Positions 49,101 through 64,000 of a DNA stretch of 64,000 bases are shown one piece after another. Under the pieces are notes generated by a model. It was not told the origin of the DNA. It did no database searches and saw only the letters and a list, made by a program, of their open reading frames with translations. Source of the stretch: Tubiluchus corallicola. Its lineage: Eukaryota; Priapulida; Priapulimorpha; Priapulimorphida; Tubiluchidae. The position numbers were made by a program, and so were the translations under genes. Numbering within the stretch: position 1 is the first letter of the stretch; each line of letters starts with the position of its first letter. The DNA lies in assembly GCA_030141605.1 (NCBI GenBank), contig JAQGDQ010000131.1, forward strand, positions 62,001 to 126,000, in the 5' to 3' direction.

Positions 49101-50880
49101 GTAAAAATCTTAACTTTGTCTTTGACTTTATCTCATCTATGGTATTTCTTTTTACAGTTTTTCTTATATTTTTTAACTAGTTTTTTCCATGCTGACTTTC
49201 AACTTGAAGTGAATATTGAGTTTGTACTTCCAAATTATACTGTTTTCCCAACTGCTCAATGACTTCTGTCCAACACCTTTTATTTGTTTTTTTTTCACAT
49301 CTCTTTCATTATCCTTCAAGCCTCTCTAAACTCTTTTCTGGATTTGCTTCACTTTTTCTATTCTATTTAACTCCTCATTTGACAGATCACCCCATGTTAT
49401 ATATGATACTATATATATGATACTTGGTATTACAATAGTCTCCAGCAAATGTAATCTCGTTTCCATTGCCAGTATTCAACTCGGTTATCATATATCCTAC
49501 TTGCTCTTCTCTCTTTGTTATATGCATATCTTTTTACCATTTTTATATGTATTCATTTAAGTTATACCAAGTTGTTTCTGGAATTAATCATTTTCTTACT
49601 GTTACTACTACTGAATCATTTGATACACTTTTCTTTTGTTTTCCATTAACCACTTATAGTATTTGAGACTTTTTATGTTAAAAATGATTTTTTTCTTTTT
49701 TTCAAAATATTCACAGACATTCAATCCTGTGTATTTGTTTATTATTTCCTATCCCTGCTATGTCATCTAGGTATATTCTAACATTTAATCTCAGTTCTGA
49801 TCCTATTGCAACACTTGCATTTTCACCAACACTGTTTATTCTGTCGGTTGCTACACAACATAGTCTTGGGCCCAAACTGTTCCTTGACGTACAATTTCAC
49901 CATAAAAGTAACCATTATTGGCGTTTCAATCTTTGCCTTACCTTCCTTATTCATTTTGTAAAATTTATTTATTTTTTCTGGTATTTGAATCCCTTTCTTC
50001 CCTTTCATCCACAACTCTATTAAACAGTCTCAAATTTATCAAAGCATTTTTCTGCATCTAAAAACAGTATTTTAAGTTCTTGGTATATCTATTTGTATTA
50101 CTTTGCTAGTATAAATTGTAAATATATGGTCAACTGTTCCTCTGTTTTTCCTTCCTCTACATTGACTTTTTGTAATTCCAGTTTCTAATACACTTTCGTT
50201 TCTGTTCAGTAAAATTCTTTCGTACAGTTTCATTAACCCATTTGTTAAGAATATACATCTCCTGTTATTATAATATTAATAATTAATATATCATGTATAC
50301 CACCCCTTTTTTGAATAGTGATTTTATTAACTGTTTGTTTATTAATCAGACACATTTGTTATTATTTTAATGCATGCATTTTGCAGTTAGGTTCAGTTCA
50401 CTATTTTGAAAGTTTATTTAAATTTCTGTTTGGCCAGCTTACTTTTCACTTCATTTAATTTGTTTTTTATTATGTTCATTTAATATTATTGTTATTATTT
50501 TGCATGTTTTTCTCATTCTGAGTTATATATCTTATTTTGATAGCTTCAGTGTCATCTCACTAATTACATACATCCATTGAAGGGTGGCTTGACTAGTTGA
50601 CCCTCTTGGTCTTTCGCCATCCTATTTCCATTGTGATAATTAAACACATTTACTTGCTCAATTATATAATGAATATGGAAATAAAATGCACGTTTGAATT
50701 GAATTATTCACTGTAACATAAAAGGCTTCATTAATTTTTGTATTGGATATGTATAAAATACTACACTGGTACCTGAGTGTATGAGGCTATATCAGAAGAT
50801 TCGCTTAGCAGATTAGCAGATGTACTTTTTTCACTTGCTTTACACACTTTCTCCTCTGTGGGCTGCGCCATCTTACTCAT
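34102..50880 (-). CDS. EXOSC10: Exosome component 10 (RRP6-type 3'-5' exoribonuclease), 19 exons, 864 aa
   Basis: Exons, 5' to 3': 50773-50880, 48341-48477, 47800-47920, 46546-46650, 45150-45334, 44307-44493, 43414-43557, 42180-42370, 41678-41834, 40663-40811, 39883-40045, 39260-39392, 38534-38649, 37622-37684, 37087-37182, 36331-36501, 35710-35890, 35231-35295, 34102-34224. All phases join. It is the catalytic nuclear-exosome subunit that trims and degrades rRNA, snoRNA and aberrant nuclear RNA. Domains: PMC2NT about 40-125 ([10 protein letters not shown]); DEDD-Y exonuclease about 270-445 with D279, E281 (FAVDLE), D337 ([11 protein letters not shown]), Y402 and D406 ([13 protein letters not shown]); HRDC about 470-549 ([16 protein letters not shown]). 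The C-terminus is a Lys/Glu-rich coiled stretch, then [10 protein letters not shown] as in human, and an unusual Arg-Gly repeat tail. Human is 885 aa. Two in-frame starts, 50880 and 50871, are possible. Confidence 0.97.
38160..38345 (+). mobile_element. SINE-like dispersed repeat, copy 4
   Basis: Reads GGGAGGATGTACA, GCCTGAGACACCTCTGCTGG, TTCAATATCTCG and CCTTAATAATGA, matching the family body seen at 30109-30475. It lies in EXOSC10 intron 13, opposite in strand to the host gene. Confidence 0.55.
39728..39801 (-). mobile_element. tRNA-like sequence (SINE head or tRNA pseudogene)
   Basis: On the minus strand an A-box-like TAGCTCAAATGGCTAGAGG and a B-box-like GAGTTCAAATC are spaced as in a tRNA, but a proper anticodon stem and acceptor stem are not apparent. 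It lies in EXOSC10 intron 11. A decayed tRNA gene or a SINE promoter remnant fits equally. Confidence 0.45.
40310..40379 (-). mobile_element. tRNA-like sequence (SINE head or tRNA pseudogene), second copy
   Basis: The minus strand shows GTAGCTAGCATAGTTGCCC as an A-box region and GGGTACAAATCCC as a B-box hairpin (40316-40328). The anticodon arm is not convincing. It lies in EXOSC10 intron 10, about 540 bases from the similar sequence at 39728-39801. Confidence 0.45.
44735..44875 (+). mobile_element. SINE-like dispersed repeat, copy 5
   Basis: Reads AAGGAGAATGTATATACATC, ACCTCTGCTGGTTCAGTGAC and CCTTGATAATGAGCTAGAGT, the same body as the other copies. It lies in EXOSC10 intron 5. Confidence 0.6.
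46320..46450 (+). mobile_element. Short LINE ORF2 C-terminal remnant
   Basis: CTTTTTTCCCTTGGGCTTCT then TTATCTGTGGAACT resembles the 56085-56160 fragment and the conserved LINE tail SFFPxASYLWNSLPE at nucleotide level. Frameshifts break the frame. It lies in EXOSC10 intron 4. Confidence 0.4.
48750..50350 (-). mobile_element. Degenerate non-LTR retrotransposon with readable reverse transcriptase
   Basis: Minus-strand translation, with many frameshifts, shows reverse transcriptase landmarks in order: [16 protein letters not shown] then [12 protein letters not shown] (about 50240-50110), the motif-[13 protein letters not shown] (about 50077-50042), RQGTVWA (about 49890-49870), and [11 protein letters not shown] (about 49790-49758) as the xxDD box. 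Post-RT sequence continues to about 48770. It fills most of EXOSC10 intron 1 in the host orientation. The style (GTVWA..., YLDDI) differs from the element at 3640-7258, so two LINE clades are present. Ends are not defined. Confidence 0.65.
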
Positions 50881-50988
50881 TTATGCCCTCTAGTGGCTAG
50901 TGTTTGATCGTGATTTTCCGGAAAAACGCCGATGTCTGTTTTTTCTAAGCATGCGTCGTTCTCCGTCGATCGACCTTGCCGAGACAAG
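50881..50988. promoter_or_regulatory. Bidirectional promoter between EXOSC10 (-) and GAPDH (+), with likely GAPDH noncoding exon 1
   Basis: Only about 110 bases separate the EXOSC10 start codon from a strong plus-strand donor (GAGACAAG/GTAGGT after 50988) that fits a noncoding GAPDH first exon. In between are a CTCF core GCCCTCTAGTGG (50885-50896), an ETS core CCGGAA (50918-50923), a pyrimidine-rich TGTTTTTTCT initiator-like run near 50937-50946 and GCATGCGTC. A YY1-type AAGATGGCG overlaps the EXOSC10 ATG (50873-50865, minus strand). The GAPDH coding exon at 55705 is preceded by an acceptor, so an upstream noncoding exon is required. Confidence 0.5.
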
Positions 50989-53900
50989 GTAGGTGTGTTA
51001 TTAAACTTTTCTGAAAATTTAGCCAAATTAATACCTTTTTGGTTCGAAAATCTGTTTATTTGTGCCTTAACGTGATGTACGGTAAAATGACAAAATATGT
51101 TTGCATGATTTTTGTTGCCAGCTTGTCTACGTCTTTCAATAATTATTGGTGAATGTTTGTAAGTATTTTGATAGGCCTACCCGTACCGGTAACCGGCGTG
51201 GGTTTCCTTGCAAAAGTACGTTTTGGTGTGCGAGTGTGTGTGTGCTTGAAGCATAGACTTGTAGTCAAGTTATACTGTTAACCTGTATTTAATAAATGCA
51301 GTTATAAAATATTAATTATATTAGAAAAATATGAAGTTCCCTAAAAAAAATTTAATACACGTTTGTTGTTAATATTTAGTGATTATTGTGATTGTGCGTT
51401 GTAACTTATATGAATCAATTATTGTACCAATGATAATCATAACTGGGTGACTCATAATTATGTGTGAAGTTACATAATTGTTATAATTATATTGTATAGA
51501 CATTGACAGTAATATCAGAGCTGTCAATCCTTTGCTGTTGTGATTGTATGATGTACAGTACAGCTTGCAAACAATCAAAACCTGATAACATGCGTTATTT
51601 AACACGGCACGTGAGGTCTGTTCAGTGTCAGAGACTCAGCCTTGTTTAGTAGGCATTATGTCAAGAAGCCATTGACATTAGTTGAGACTACCGGCAGTGT
51701 ATCCCCTTGAACAGATAACGGAAGATGGTATAACAGGCTATTTTTATTCATAGTTGAATACAGCCGTTTTGTTCCTGGCAATTTTGCAGGCGGTAAATGA
51801 GATTGGCAGTATAATGAGTTTTATAACGTTATAACTCGTTGATGTAATCTATCAGAAAATGTTTTTAATAACCTAGCTGTCTCTTCAAGGAAAAACAGAA
51901 ACTGTTTCATTATAAATGTGATGACTAGTTCATTCAAGTAAGTTTCAGGAGATATAGTCATTTAGAAATTGGCTTCATTTGCTGGAACTTTAAAAATTGT
52001 CATGGTACCTGTAATGGAATGTCTAAATAACTGGTCTGAGTAGCTGTTGCATTGTGGCTGTGGTTAGGGGTAATGTAGTTAGTGTTAGACTTAAGATTTT
52101 GTTTTAAATTGGGCATAGTAAATCTGATGCATAATGATCCTGTACACTTGCTTAGCAAAAAAATTTTTGTTTCTTTATGTTACAAATATTTTTACTCATT
52201 TCTATAACCATATCAATGTGGCTTAAAAGTAACCACATTTGCAGACAGTTACAATTAGAGGACAGCAGGTGAATTTTAACGTGTATATTACCAAGCTACA
52301 ACGACTGGCAATTTCTTAACATTCTAAATAGTAACACGTGTGTTGGAAACTTCGAGTAGAAATTCGTTCCCATGGCAAATATTATGGTCTTACTGTCAGC
52401 AAAATTAATTTTCAATCTGAAATGCCAAAGGTACATTTTTGAGACGCTGTCGATGGATGATGCGTGACAGCATTATGGAGCAAGCGCACTTATTTTTGGC
52501 TTTTTGATAATGCAGTTTAAGCTTGTCAAATTTAGTGGTTTTCTAGTTGTTTTTAAAACTATATCACAAACTATTAGTTTAATGTGTAAACATCAATTTG
52601 TCCAACTTTTTTGCTTCAACTCAGTTTTAACTATTTGAGTTCTATCAACAACAGCCCTGTTTGGACTAGATCTTTTCACAGCAATTCTATTGCTGTTGGC
52701 ATATACTGTAGGAAAACATCTGTGAGAGCCTCTATCGCCACTGCGAAAAAATGTGCAAATTGCGGTAGGGAGAATCACTGTAAGATCGCCCGTGAAAATG
52801 ATAAAAACGTCACCAGTGATTCATCTCACTATGGATGGTCCCTAGTGATTACACTCGAATGATTGTGAGGGCGACATTCACTTTTGCTGAGTGTCAGAAA
52901 CATGGCGATAATCGTAACAAGAAAAAATCTAATCAAAACACGCATTTCTATAGACGGTTAAAAGCAGGTGATTGTCTAGTTCTCACTAAGTGCTGTATTC
53001 TTGCTACTTGCAACCTCGTGTACATGTATTCCTAAAGCACTTATGGTATAGTACGTATTAGTGCAGTAGATATAGTTGTTGATGGGCAGTTTACATTTAA
53101 TTACTTGGGGTCCGTGATGATGTGCACACATACTAACACAGTTACATGCTGAAGTCAAAAAACTTTGCGTGTCACTGCACAAGTCACTAAAAATTAATTT
53201 GGTACTATCCTACAAGAAAATTTCACACTGTTATGCAAAGATTAATTAGCTAAATAAGTGTTTTGAGTATCATCTTGAGGTCAGGAGCATAACACACGCT
53301 TGTAAAAATTCACAATTGTGTTGACCTAATAATATTACACAGTCTTCTATATTGCCACAAATGCTATTCAATACTATTATGCAATATAATTACTCATTAT
53401 TTTGTGCCTGTGTATGCATTCTTAGGTTTAACAATATACAAATAGCATTAAAAATTATACATTTCAAGAAAATATATAGAACTTGTCTTTTTATAGTAAT
53501 ATTTGCTTAGCAACATGGTTTATTTTGATGTGTATATGCAGTAATAGTGCAACAGAATCCTATGAAATTGCAGAGGTTATGCATACATGTGAAATTTAGT
53601 AAAAGGTTTGGATTTTCCTAGCACATGATTTTCGTGAGTTTTGCAGGAATAAGTATTTGAAGGAGGTGTGTTTGTTGTCTGTGCGAATTCTTAGGCATTT
53701 TATTGAAAACTTAAGACGATCTTATTTTTTTATGAGAACATGTGCTATTTTACTTCTACGTAGATTTGTGCCACAACTTGTGCCCACAGGTAATAGGTAA
53801 TGTCTTCTACTGGTATACCGCCATACATATTCTATTTTATTGTGCATTAAATTGCTAGCTGTACTATCTCATGCAGTCTGTGTAAAGAGACCACTGGCAT

Positions 53901-55704
53901 TGGAATTATGTATTTTCAAATTTTCAGTTAACAAATGTATTATTAAATGACAACACGATTTGCATTATTGCCTGTTAGCTAACTTTGCCTTATGTTTAGG
54001 CAGATACAGGCTTTAGTGTGCAATGCGCACCCCGTATGCATCAATATTTAGCATTTCTATTTTTGACTGGACCTTGCTTCATGCTGCACTTGCTGCTAAG
54101 CCACTGTAAACATGGGTGAACTTTTATTTCGGTCTAGGACTCTTTGCCTAGGCCCTGGATTTGGCTGTAGAGTGGAAATTTTCATTTCTTCTATAGGACG
54201 AAATGATTTTGATATGAATGTGCTTTTTGTTTATGAGCACATGGTATTGTTATGTCTAATGTAGCATTTGCCCACTGACATATATTTTCAAGCACAGTCT
54301 CATCACTAACCACTGAGTTAAAGTAAATGGCTTTTCTTCTGTCAGCTGTTGCAATTTTTGTAACTCAAGGTCAGACACTAAAGCTTGAATTAGTACTCAA
54401 CCGACTAGTACTCAAAAGCTATATTTTCAAATTCTACGCAATCACGTGCAGCTGTATAGTTTATGATTTTTCCCATGAAAGCTAACTCCAGCTTGTTGTA
54501 CAGACAGATATGCTGTCAATTTTAATAAATTACTTAATTATCGTCACTATATTTTGTTTAAATGATTTGCGCTAATTTGTGGATTGGTTATAGGAAAAGG
54601 GGTACTATGCATCCATATATTTACATGGACAAATACTGCATATTGCATACATATTACATTATTATATGAACTTTACTGTTGAGATTGAGATTACTGAGAC
54701 TACCAACAGTTTCAAGGCAATGCAAGTTTTCTAAATTTTTAATTTAATTTTATTTTTGCCATGTTTGCTAGATTTTCATAGTTATACATTAATTAGATTT
54801 ATTCATTAGTAGTACCTTTCTGCGCAGTTTTATATTGTAGCTAATTAATGTAATTGACTTGTAACCGCAGAGTACCATACTGTCACTCCATAAATTTCTG
54901 TTCAGCCTCGGACTGTATCCCGTGTAAAAAGGGTATTTTATGACCACGTAAGATTTTTTACAAAATATACACCTTTAAAAACTGTATTGCTGAGTTGTGT
55001 TTTAGTAAGGAAAAAAATCAATTGTTTGCATTTATACAGTCAAAGAAAATTAAGTTTGATAGTATTGCCGTACGGGAACTGGGTCAGTGTAATCTTTTTG
55101 TTTGTCTAGCGGGCAGTATTTCCCCTCACACGTCAATAATTATTGAACCACGTGCAGAGTACGTGCATGTGTATCATGGACAAATATGATGCTGTTTTTT
55201 GGGGGGGGGGGGGGTGTTGTGCATACTTATAACCTTATCAAATTATCAGTATTGTCTGTTTAATAAGTATATTTATTATTTGCATTCTTTACCAGGGTAT
55301 GTGCCCTGTGGAATGAGTGGGGACATTGATTTTATTGTGCAAATGTCATAGAAACTGCGTTACAAGGGCAAATAGTTTTGAGTTGGAAGACGTTTCACGT
55401 TCTCGCGTTTCACCTTTCAATATTTAGAGGTCATTTGCGACCACATGTTGTGTGGTGTATGTATAAACATATTAGAAGCTTTCTCTGTCTTTGATATATT
55501 GTCCCATATACTCCAATGGTTTGCAGTATCTTTTGAGTATTAGTAATGCTTTGCCTAGACATGAAAATGATGCTATATTTATTATAACATGCTTTCTGCT
55601 TCTACTAAAATGTAATTTGTAATTGTTAGTTTTTCAAAACCTTGTACTGGCTGTGTAACAGATGTCATTCAGCAGTAATCATCCTGAACATTTGTTCATT
55701 CCAG
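50989..55704 (+). other. Probable first intron of GAPDH (5' UTR intron)
   Basis: About 4.7 kb of AT-rich sequence with no recognised exon, RNA gene or transposon core. It contains a poly-G run near 55201-55214. Short open frames near 52593-52862 and 54995-55189 have no familiar motif. Confidence 0.45.
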
Positions 55705-60501
<4,797 letters not shown>

Positions 60502-61137
60502 AGCCAAGTCAGCGCCTTGTCGCATCTCTAACAAATAACTTCGGTGCACCTCCTTAACAAAGTTATTCTCTTCGTAAATATTGTACAGTAGTTAGAAACA
60601 TCACACATTCATCAAACTGTAATCAGTGTAACTGTTACAATCCTTTGTTTACCAGTTTTTTAGTGTGTAGTACAGTATAGAATCAGTTCTATTGCCTTGT
60701 AGTACAGTGCAGAATCAGTTCTATTGCCTTGTAGTACAGTACAGAATCAGTTCTGTTGTCAGACCTGCTAATTTGACCTCTTGTATGATCTCCATTTATC
60801 TCTGACAGTGCAAAATGCTAAGTAATAGCAGATCGCATTTAGCAATATTGAGTGTGGTTATTGTACTAGTTTTTCAGTTAATCTGTTTGTTCTTCAAATG
60901 AAAAGTTACGTATGATTGTTATTAATGTAAAACTGAACGTTCCATTGTTTCTGACAGCTCAAAATAATGTAATTAAGTTATGAGGTGTTTATAACTGTTA
61001 ATTAAATTAATTTTGGAATCTAGTTAGTTTGTTTTCCCAGTGAACAGCACAGTGAATAGATAGCCGAGTTTCCTATTGTTACGCTCGTGCACTTTGATGA
61101 TGTTTGCTTGTTAAAGTTTGCTTTCTGTCTTAATAAA
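60502..61137 (+). other. GAPDH 3' UTR, ending at AATAAA 61132-61137
   Basis: Follows the TGA at 60499-60501. A three-copy 32-bp tandem repeat lies at 60667-60758. AATAAA at 61132-61137 followed by a CA/GT-rich stretch is the likely polyadenylation signal. Confidence 0.6.
60667..60758 (+). repeat. Tandem repeat, 32-bp unit, three copies, in GAPDH 3' UTR
   Basis: Units start with GTAGTACAG at 60667, 60699 and 60731 and differ at one or two positions. Each carries CAGTTCT(A/G)TTG. Confidence 0.9.
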
Positions 61138-61561
61138 TATGTTACACAACAAAAATAACTTTCATTTGTTTTGTGTTTCAATAAATTTCAGGGATTTCTG
61201 AGTGTTTTTCATGGTACTTCACTAATACTTGACCTCACAAACCTTCAGCACTTTCAAATAATAAACAGTTAATTTTTAAGCTTCATGCCAAAATGAGATT
61301 TTCCACAGAAGAATTTTCTGGGTTCAGGGTTATTAAGAGCACCTGTTGCTGTCTAATGAATTAAGGGTTTTGTTATATTCTGGCGAGTGCTGCTGTAGCC
61401 TGCATCACTTATTCAAGAGTTTCTTCAGGCTACTTGCATCTGCTGCACAACCAAACTCTTAATGATAAGTCAGTTAGATGATTAACAAACAATCTTCTGA
61501 GCCAAGACGTGCTGCTGCTGACAGAGAAATGATAGATTAGTGATCGTTGAATGGAGATGAT
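61138..61561. other. Intergenic gap between convergent GAPDH and TPI
   Basis: About 420 bases between the two polyadenylation signals with no recognised feature. Confidence 0.4.
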
Positions 61562-62021
61562 TTTATTTATTCAGCCGGAAGTTAAATGGCAACAAACCAC
61601 GTAAGGTAACAAGAATGACAAAATGTAACAAATTCAAATTATCCAAGCAAACCCCATGCAAATACAGAAGCTCTATCAATGTTACACTCAGTACAAGGAA
61701 TAACCGGTACAAATTTACAGCTGTCTGTATGACTCAGAAATGCACACCAACCAAAAGGCTGTTTATGCAGTTCGCAGGAAATAATTATAGCACGAAGATG
61801 CTGCATTATTTTTAGCCAAGGCTTCAGCACCAGTATCTGGCCCTGGCTAATCATAGCTTCACACATTACTGAGCAAACTTTTCTAAAGTTAGACCAGTTG
61901 TTTCTTATGTACACCTCTTCTGGTATTTTCTAGGAAATTTAGTTTCTAGTAAGCTTACGAGTATACCAATTCATCAATTTTTCATTAGTACCAATAGTTA
62001 ATGCGATACACATACCTGGCA

Positions 62022-62119
62022 CCAGTTTCACAAAGCTGTCATTAAGTCAACGACGTAATTATCAGTTTAATGATTGTAATAACAACACAGTTAACTTAAC
62101 GATAGCTTTGTGACACTGG
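62022..62119. repeat. Palindromic foldback element (30-bp arms)
   Basis: Arms 62022-62051 and 62090-62119 are inverted repeats, about 25 of 30 matching, beginning CCAGTTTCACAAAGCT. A TTAAGT motif recurs at the inner edges. As RNA it would form a stable hairpin in the putative TPI 3' UTR. Confidence 0.65.
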
Positions 62120-62264
62120 CTTAGAAATACATGTATTACACAAGTTATTACTTAGCACCCCTTACAATATCTTGGCTACAACACTTCTTGCTAGATTATA
62201 GCTTGAATAAATGAGAGTAAATGTTTAGAAAGTTTATATTACCAACAATGAACAGCTACCACTG

Positions 62265-62555
62265 GGGGTGAGCATCCTCTCTATCAAAAGCGAATTTGAA
62301 TCAAACCAAATTTCAAGGTTACGAATGGAATTCGAATTCAATTTTAAAGATTTTCGAATCATTAATAAAAAGTAGTTCTCGCAAAGATCATGCGTATTGC
62401 TTGATTTTGTTCTGCAGTAAAAACACTAATAATTTGTTTAAAATTGAATACAGAAATCACTCTAAATTGTGCTGTTTGCATGCTGTTTCAAGAATTTTAA
62501 TGATAAAGAACGTGTAGTTGAAATGGTTCGAATTCGAATGTTCGATGCTCACCCC
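62265..62555. mobile_element. Non-autonomous DNA element with 12-bp perfect terminal inverted repeats
   Basis: GGGGTGAGCATC (62265-62276) is repeated inverted at 62544-62555. Subterminal GAATTCGAA words occur at both ends. No clear target-site duplication was found, so the superfamily is open (hAT would be a guess). The interior has no transposase. Confidence 0.6.
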
Positions 62556-62829
62556 TTGTTCGATATATACATGTCCTTGTGAACAGTTTATAATCTGTGG
62601 GATTTTAAAGCAATTCCTCAAAGATATTTGCTTCATTTTCACTTAGATGTTGCTGATAGCTTGGCTACTAACAATCCCACATTGTTTCAGAAGACTACAT
62701 AGATTGAAACAAACAATTGCTAAATGCAATATTGATGATCAGTTAATGATAATGAATTTTATACTATTTTTAACTACAAAGAAGCTACCTACAGTCCACG
62801 AACAAATCTGTTTTAAATGCTTGAATTGT

Positions 62830-63833
<1,004 letters not shown>

Positions 63834-64000
63834 CTAAAAATAAAAATGGTCAGCAAGTTTGTAAGCAAATATGATGAGTTAAAGCAATAATATTTTATGA
63901 GAAAAAATAGAATGAACAATAGACAACAGCAAGGAATATGCAAACTTTCGCACACATATCATACATTGCAAAAGAGACAAGAATAAACTAATAATCTTAG

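Larger units (their letters stand above)
61562..62829 (-). other. Probable TPI 3' UTR, ending at minus-strand AATAAA 61562-61567
   Basis: No further coding sequence follows the TPI stop. The first convincing minus-strand AATAAA is at 61562-61567, which implies a 3' UTR of about 1.25 kb. It contains two inverted-repeat elements (62022-62119 and 62265-62555). A nearer, unrecognised signal is possible. Confidence 0.45.

Noticed and set aside
52593-52862. Overlapping open frames on both strands in the GAPDH 5' intron
   Set aside because: Neither gave a recognisable motif; a transposon origin is possible but unsupported.

Overview
This window is nuclear DNA of an animal, AT-rich and intron-dense. 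Five protein-coding genes can be followed exon by exon through GT-AG introns with matching phases: a TPRG1/TPRG1L-family gene, a p53/p63/p73-family gene, EXOSC10 (RRP6), GAPDH and triosephosphate isomerase (TPI). The p53-family protein keeps a SAM domain and a p63-alpha-like tail, as in invertebrates with one unduplicated family member. The phylum cannot be fixed from sequence alone. A canonical CTCF core in one promoter would favour a bilaterian. The rest is transposon relics, minisatellites and AT-rich intron.

Layout. 270-10295 (+): TPRG1L-like, 5 coding exons, 336 aa. Its introns hold two LINE relics, a palindromic foldback, a CT/CA microsatellite and a piggyBac-like MITE. 10296-14945: intergenic, with a candidate E2F/CCAAT promoter and first exon for the next gene. 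14946-31659 (+): p53/p63/p73-like gene with two alternative 3' ends: a 455-aa form with a short basic AT-hook-like tail (exon 25279-25381), and a 616-aa form with SAM and TI-like tail. 34102-50880 (-): EXOSC10, 19 exons, 864 aa, tail to tail with the p53-family gene. 50881-50988: compact bidirectional promoter. About 50950-61150 (+): GAPDH, a probable noncoding first exon plus 8 coding exons, 335 aa. 61550-63833 (-): the last two coding exons and long 3' UTR of TPI, tail to tail with GAPDH; the 5' part lies beyond the window.

How they relate. TPRG1L beside a p53-family gene matches human TPRG1L/TP73 (1p36) and TPRG1/TP63 (3q28), so the pair is probably an ancestral linkage. GAPDH and TPI are glycolytic neighbours that are also linked in human (12p13). 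EXOSC10 (nuclear RNA exosome) and GAPDH diverge from one small promoter and may share regulation.

Mobile DNA. There are two non-LTR retrotransposon relics with readable reverse transcriptase, several LINE end fragments, a dispersed tRNA-derived SINE-like family with about five plus-strand copies, and non-autonomous DNA elements of hAT type (8-bp TSD), pogo/Tigger type (TA TSD), piggyBac type (TTAA) and palindromic foldback type. All boundaries were read by eye; no alignment or database search was run.
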